From the NCBI GenBank assembly GCA_013911065.1, contig JACERV010000004.1:62001-126000 (forward strand): a stretch of 64,000 nt of DNA, read 5' to 3'. Shown in pieces: positions 59,836 to 64,000 of the stretch. Numbering within the stretch: the stretch's first letter is position 1; each line of letters begins with the position of its first letter. The notes under the pieces were generated by a model. That model ran no database searches and had not been told where the DNA came from. It was given only the letters and a program-made list of their open reading frames with translations. The position numbers were made by a program, and so were the translations under genes. This DNA is from Ruminococcus sp. GTDB lineage: Bacteria; Bacillota; Clostridia; Lachnospirales; Lachnospiraceae.

Positions 59836-61128
59836 ATGAATAACAAAGCAGTAACAAAACGAAAAAAGGACGTTTCGATTAAAGAAAAGTTTTTGGAAAA
59901 TATAAACCCCCACGAATGGGACAACTGGAAATGGCAAATGAGAAATCGGATAGAAACCGTGGAGGATTTAAAAGAATTTTTGAGTCTTACGCCCGAAGAA
60001 GCACTTGGAATAAAGAAATGCCTCAACACCTTAAAAATGGCCGTCACTCCCTACTACCTTTCTCTAATAGATGTAAAAAACCCTAATGACCCCATAAGAA
60101 AACAGGCCATCCCAACTGACTATGAGCTTACTCTTTCCGACTGCGACTGTGATGACCCACTCCATGAAGAAGCCGACTCCCCCGTTCCGGGACTTACCCA
60201 TAGATACCCTGACAGAGTGCTGCTGCTTGTCACCGATAAGTGCTCAATGTATTGCAGACATTGCACCAGAAGAAGGTTTGCAGGCCAAAGCGATAAATCT
60301 CTTCCTATGGCACAAATTGAAAAAGCCATAGAATATATTGAAAGAACTCCTGTAATAAGAGATGTTCTTATATCCGGCGGTGATCCTCTTTTACTTTCCG
60401 ATGAAAATCTGGAACAGATAATAAAAAGGCTAAGGGCAATTAATCATGTTGAGATAATACGCATCGGAAGCAGAGTTCCTGTTGTAATGCCTCAAAGAAT
60501 AACGCCGCAGCTTGTTGATATGTTAAAAAAATACCATCCGATATGGCTTAATACACACTTTAACCATCCAAACGAAATTACTGAAGAATCAAAAAAGGCA
60601 TGTGAATTACTTGCAAACGCAGGAATACCTCTGGGAAATCAAACCGTTTTATTAAGAGGAATTAACGACTGTATGTACGTAATGAAAAAACTAATGCATG
60701 AACTTGTAAAAATAAGAGTAAGACCATACTATATATACCAGTGTGACCTTTCAAACGGTATAAAACATTTTAGAACTAAGGTTTCAAAGGGCATAGAAAT
60801 CATTGAGGGCCTTAGAGGGCATACATCAGGATTCGCCGTCCCAACCTTTGTAATTGACGCTCCCGGCGGTGGCGGAAAAATCCCGATTATGCCAAACTAT
60901 GTTATTTTAAACGCGGAAAATAAGATTATCCTCAGAAACTTTGAAGGTGTAATCACAACATATACGGAACCCGATGATTATATTTCGGAATGCACCTGCG
61001 AAACCTGCCTGGATAAAACTGACCAAAAATCAATAGGTCTTTCAAAGCTCATTTATGATGACGAGACTTCGCTTGAACCTTCCGGGCTTAAAAGAAAAAT
61101 TCGCAGCGATAAATGGCATGCATCTTAA
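59836..61128 (+). CDS. ablA: L-lysine 2,3-aminomutase (radical SAM, PLP)
   Basis: 430 residues from the ATG at 59836 (AAGGAGG upstream; the frame's TTG at 59833 is not used). The radical SAM cluster motif is 'CSMYCRHCTRRRF' (CxxxCxxC), with 'DVLISGGDPLLLSDENLEQI' after it and a PLP/substrate region 'VIDAPGGGGKIPIMPNYV'. It converts L-lysine to L-beta-lysine, which AblB acetylates. The length of 430 is slightly above the common 416. Confidence 0.94.
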   Translation: MNNKAVTKRKKDVSIKEKFLENINPHEWDNWKWQMRNRIETVEDLKEFLSLTPEEALGIKKCLNTLKMAVTPYYLSLIDVKNPNDPIRKQAIPTDYELTLSDCDCDDPLHEEADSPVPGLTHRYPDRVLLLVTDKCSMYCRHCTRRRFAGQSDKSLPMAQIEKAIEYIERTPVIRDVLISGGDPLLLSDENLEQIIKRLRAINHVEIIRIGSRVPVVMPQRITPQLVDMLKKYHPIWLNTHFNHPNEITEESKKACELLANAGIPLGNQTVLLRGINDCMYVMKKLMHELVKIRVRPYYIYQCDLSNGIKHFRTKVSKGIEIIEGLRGHTSGFAVPTFVIDAPGGGGKIPIMPNYVILNAENKIILRNFEGVITTYTEPDDYISECTCETCLDKTDQKSIGLSKLIYDDETSLEPSGLKRKIRSDKWHAS

Positions 61129-61144
61129 GGTTAAAAACAATTTT

Positions 61145-61186
61145 CCTCTCCTGGCTGTAAGCAATTATGGGCAAGAGGGGTTTTTT
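61145..61186 (+). terminator. Terminator after ablA
   Basis: CCTCTC pairs with GAGGGG around a loop of about 24 nt with weak inner pairing, followed by six T. It is 16 bases after the ablA stop. Confidence 0.75.
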
Positions 61187-61271
61187 AATTCTGTAATGTT
61201 CATAGTGTGGATATATTTTCGAACTCCTCTGGACAAAGATAACAATATTGTCCTTCTTTCATTAGGTTGAA

Positions 61272-62240
61272 TTATTTATTAACCACATTAACTGGGTTCC
61301 CACTGAGGAATTCCTTTAGATTATTAACAGCAATATCCATCAGTCTCTGTCTGGACTCCTTCGAAGCCCAGGAAATATGAGGTGTGATAAAACAATTCTT
61401 AGCTTTTAGCAGCGGATTATCTCCTCTGATAGGCTCTGTAGATACAACATCCAGACCTGCCGCTGCTACTTTCCCACTGTTTAAAGCATCTGTTAAATCC
61501 TGTTCTACAATAAGCGGCCCACGGGAATTATTCAAAATGATAACCTCATCTTTCATTTTTGCAATAGAATCCTTGTTAATAATTCCTTCCGTCTCAGGGA
61601 AAAGCGGACAATGCAGCGCAATTACATCCGATTCCGCCAGAAGCTTTTCAAGATTTACATACTCACATGTTTTCGACTCCAATGCAGGATTTTTATATGC
61701 ATCATATGCCAAAACCTTCATTCCCAACGCTTGAGCGATTCTTCCGGTTGTCTGTCCAATCCGACCATATCCGATGATGCCAATCTTTTTACCGTCTAAT
61801 TCTATCAGTGGATAATCCCAGAAACACCAGTCATTATTTGTCTCCCATCGGCCTTCCTGTACAGCCTGACTGTGATGCCCAATATGGTGACAGATTTCCA
61901 ACAGCAGCGCAATCGCAAACTGACCCACAGCTGCAGTTCCATATGTAGGAATATTTGCAACAGGAATACCTTTTTCCCCGGCTGCATTCACATCTACTAC
62001 ATTATATCCGGTTGCCAGAACTCCTACAAATTTAATCTCCGGACATCTGTCAAAGACTTCTTTCGGCATAGGCGTCTTATTTGTAAATACAATCTCTGCG
62101 CCGCCGATTCTGCTGATTGTTTCTTCCACATCAATGAGAGACGTCCGGTCATAGACCTTACATTGGCCAAACGCTTCCAGTCCCTTCCAGTTTAAATCTC
62201 CAGGATTCAGGGTATATCCATCTAAAACTACAATTTTCAT
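61272..62240 (-). CDS. D-isomer-specific 2-hydroxyacid dehydrogenase
   Basis: 322 residues. The NAD loop is 'KIGIIGYGRIGQTTGRIAQA'; the substrate-binding Arg is in 'ILNNSRGPLIVEQDLT', the Glu in 'GLDVVSTEPIRGDN', and the catalytic His in 'FITPHISWASKES'. It oxidises or reduces a D-2-hydroxy acid such as glycerate or lactate-type compounds. It lies 15 bases from the next gene and is probably cotranscribed with it. Ribosome binding site AAGGAGAG. Confidence 0.93.
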   Translation of the reverse strand: MKIVVLDGYTLNPGDLNWKGLEAFGQCKVYDRTSLIDVEETISRIGGAEIVFTNKTPMPKEVFDRCPEIKFVGVLATGYNVVDVNAAGEKGIPVANIPTYGTAAVGQFAIALLLEICHHIGHHSQAVQEGRWETNNDWCFWDYPLIELDGKKIGIIGYGRIGQTTGRIAQALGMKVLAYDAYKNPALESKTCEYVNLEKLLAESDVIALHCPLFPETEGIINKDSIAKMKDEVIILNNSRGPLIVEQDLTDALNSGKVAAAGLDVVSTEPIRGDNPLLKAKNCFITPHISWASKESRQRLMDIAVNNLKEFLSGNPVNVVNK

Positions 62241-62255
62241 CTGTTTTATCTCTCC

Positions 62256-63119
62256 TTATATCTGTGGATTCTCCGGATGCAGCATTGTTGCTATTACTTT
62301 ATCCTGTACATCCTCATTCCAAATCTGTTTCCAGTCTTCTCTCATAACCAGTCTGTTGCCCAGTCCAATGGCTACCTTGCAGGCATCAGATACCGGCGGA
62401 TTTCCAGGGATATATCCAAGGAAATTTGCAGAAAGATTATAAATATGTCCAGCCAGGAAGGAAACTGCTGCTTCTTTTGGTATCCCTCTTCTCTCCGCTT
62501 CTTCCACCGTTTCAGCCATTGCATACAAGCATGTAGCCCCCAGCAGCTCTACCAGTGTAGGCTCCAGAAATGCAATTTGCTCAGAAGTCATAACATATGC
62601 GTGCTCCACAGGTTCGTACATCTGTTTCGCCACCTCAACACACTGGGCAAAACGCTCATCATCTCCCTCTATTTTGGACATTACTATATCCTGTTTACCG
62701 CCCAGTCCACCGAAACGGTCCTGGCGTGCTTCGTATGTATCCTGATCCAGGAAGTAAGACGGATGGCATGGATGCGCAACACCAAATGTACAATCCTCCC
62801 TCAGTGTCAACTCTTTTGCAACTGCAGCGGCAGGGTCCAGGATAATAAATCCGGTGCCGGGTTTTAATTGAGGTACGTAGATTGTTGACAGCTTACCAAT
62901 TAATGTATCAGGCACTGCAAAAACTACAACATCAGATTTTTCCAGTGCTTCCTCGACAGGAGTAGGTTCAAATCCCCGCTCCCTGATGCTCTTGATTCCA
63001 GCTTCAGATGCTTCTACCATCAGCAGCTCGAACTCCTCCGGCTTTTTAGCCAGGTTATTGCTCGTTCTCGTTCCCATCTTTCCGCCTGCACCAATAACGC
63101 TTACTACTATTTTACTCAT
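62256..63119 (-). CDS. Phosphogluconate-dehydrogenase-C-type dehydrogenase (ApnO-like family)
   Basis: 287 residues. The N-terminal NAD(P) loop is 'VSVIGAGGKMGTRTSNNLA', unlike the 6PGDH loop. The rest is the PGDH_C-like domain (PF16896) with 'GVAHPCHPSYFLD' and 'IAFLEPTLVELLGATCLYAM'. Family members with this layout include D-apionate oxidoisomerase. It probably oxidises a sugar acid with rearrangement. It stands between a D-2-hydroxyacid dehydrogenase gene and a transketolase gene, which fits a sugar-acid catabolic operon. The specific substrate is not set. Confidence 0.8.
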   Translation of the reverse strand: MSKIVVSVIGAGGKMGTRTSNNLAKKPEEFELLMVEASEAGIKSIRERGFEPTPVEEALEKSDVVVFAVPDTLIGKLSTIYVPQLKPGTGFIILDPAAAVAKELTLREDCTFGVAHPCHPSYFLDQDTYEARQDRFGGLGGKQDIVMSKIEGDDERFAQCVEVAKQMYEPVEHAYVMTSEQIAFLEPTLVELLGATCLYAMAETVEEAERRGIPKEAAVSFLAGHIYNLSANFLGYIPGNPPVSDACKVAIGLGNRLVMREDWKQIWNEDVQDKVIATMLHPENPQI

Positions 63120-63173
63120 TATCTTGTCCCCTTTTCTATTGTTATTATCTGCCTGTCTGGCAGCGTATTTGTC

Positions 63174-64000
63174 TTACTTCAATCCTTCAGCTACAACCTT
63201 TGCTATATTTTCTGGTGAGAACCCGTATACATCTGCCACCTCTTTTGCTGGGCCTGATTCACCAAAAGTAGTCAGCCCAATGCGTTTTACACTCTTTGGA
63301 GCATTCTCAACTACCAGTTTGCTGATGTATGCCCCCATACCGCCGTTTACATTATGATCTTCAACTGTTACGATTTTGTCTGTTTTCTTAATTGCTTCCA
63401 GAATCTTAGACGGGTCTTTTCCATAAAGAATGTTAATATCACCTACTATCACATTGATACCCTGCTCCTTCAGTATTTCTGCTGCTGTCAGAACACGGTC
63501 CAGCACAAAACCGCTGGATAGCAGTAACGTATCATTCCCATACTCTTTCAGAATACGGATTCCATCCATACTGAAGGTGGTGTCTTTGTCATATACTTCT
63601 GTTTCTCTTCCGCTTCCTGCTCTTACATATACAGGCCCCTCAATCTCTGCTGCTGCTTTAACAGCATGATACGTCTGCGGACCGTCTGCTGGTGTCAGGA
63701 TTGTATAGTTTGGAATATTTGAAAGAATTCCCAGATCCTCATAAAACTGGTGGGTAACGCCCTCTCTCTCTCCACCCAGAAGACCGGAGTTGATTCCTAC
63801 AAACTTAACGTTCAAGTTTGGATATGCTACAAACGTTCTCATCTGCTCACATGCACGCATTGTCAGAAAGCCGGCGTATGTACCTACAAATGGAATCAGG
63901 CCCGTTGCAGCCAGGCCTGCTGCCGTGTTTACTGCATTCTGCTCGGAAATGCCTACTTCTACATACTCTTCCGGATATAACTCCGCGAATTTTGTTGCTC
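63174..64000 (-). CDS. Transketolase C-terminal subunit, 5' end outside window
   Basis: The frame continues to the right edge without a start. Blocks: 'YVEVGISEQNAVNTAAGLAA', 'GIPVGTY'-type segment ('IPFVGTYAGFLTMRACEQM') and the C-terminal 'VTVEDHNVNGGMGAYISKL'. It is the pyrimidine-binding half of a split transketolase, whose N-subunit gene should lie just to the right. It differs from the C-subunit at 38182-39117 in many positions. It is likely cotranscribed with the dehydrogenase gene 54 bases downstream. Confidence 0.9.
   Translation of the reverse strand, partial: ATKFAELYPEEYVEVGISEQNAVNTAAGLAATGLIPFVGTYAGFLTMRACEQMRTFVAYPNLNVKFVGINSGLLGGEREGVTHQFYEDLGILSNIPNYTILTPADGPQTYHAVKAAAEIEGPVYVRAGSGRETEVYDKDTTFSMDGIRILKEYGNDTLLLSSGFVLDRVLTAAEILKEQGINVIVGDINILYGKDPSKILEAIKKTDKIVTVEDHNVNGGMGAYISKLVVENAPKSVKRIGLTTFGESGPAKEVADVYGFSPENIAKVVAEGLK

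Noticed and set aside
1-64000. tRNA, rRNA, CRISPR array, insertion sequence or prophage genes
   Set aside because: No cloverleaf, repeat-spacer pattern, transposase or phage structural gene was recognisable by eye; a tRNAscan and IS search would be decisive.

Overview
The window reads as a stretch of chromosome from a Gram-positive gut-type anaerobe of the class Clostridia, most probably a Lachnospiraceae member. This is inferred from the moderate GC, strong GGAGG ribosome binding sites, lipobox-type solute-binding proteins, YesM/YesN two-component systems, split transketolases, the glycolysis-like paralogues and the beta-lysine operon. Almost every gene is on the minus strand; only a cupin gene (6.4 kb), a predicted antitoxin RNA (33.9 kb), a LacI-type regulator (55.0 kb) and ablB-ablA (58.9-61.1 kb) are on the plus strand. 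I saw no tRNA, rRNA, insertion sequence, phage gene or CRISPR array.

Layout. 0-6.2 kb: a YesN/YesM two-component pair (the regulator runs off the left edge), then a lytic transglycosylase, EcsC, DUF4003, YccF and a small unknown protein. 6.9-15.3 kb: one long operon carrying a MetNIQ-type importer, a NitT/TauT-type importer, two UroD-family methyltransferases and a corrinoid protein, bounded by a clear promoter and terminator. 15.4-19.1 kb: envelope genes (amidase, YARHG protein, two zinc-ribbon membrane proteins). 19.3-22.4 kb: an SDR and two aldo/keto reductases. 22.8-32.8 kb: a sugar operon with an aldose-epimerase-like gene, a two-component system, a catalytically degenerate RbsA paralogue, a complete Rbs-type ABC importer and a mannose-6-phosphate-isomerase-like enzyme. 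33.8-34.2 kb: a compact type I toxin-antitoxin candidate.

34.2-42.9 kb: a GntR-associated locus with a TRAP transporter, split transketolase, SDR, RpiB homologue and class II aldolase. Two of its genes are broken: a phosphofructokinase with a large internal deletion and a transketolase N-subunit with an in-frame amber codon. 43.1-58.8 kb: a LacI-controlled regulon. A 12-gene operon encodes a NitT/TauT importer with two different ATPases and two different permeases, two dehydrogenases, two class II aldolases, a phosphofructokinase, a TPI-like enzyme and a LarA-type racemase. Two neighbouring units encode LarC-LarE (nickel-pincer cofactor) and a TauE/SafE exporter. Three promoters in this region carry the same operator-like palindrome exactly 12 bp upstream of the -35 box. 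58.8-61.2 kb: the beta-lysine osmolyte operon ablB-ablA behind a promoter wrapped in a 13-bp inverted repeat. 61.3-64.0 kb: a D-2-hydroxyacid dehydrogenase, a 6PGDH-C-type dehydrogenase and a second transketolase C-subunit that runs off the right edge.

Most notable: the asymmetric ATPase pair at 50.5-52.0 kb, the fixed-spacing regulon, the ATPase-dead RbsA paralogue inside a two-component operon, the corrinoid/UroD methyl-transfer operon with no recognisable substrate methyltransferase, and the LarA homologue with Asn in place of a catalytic His. Metabolic substrates are inferred from gene content only; none is fixed by the sequence.
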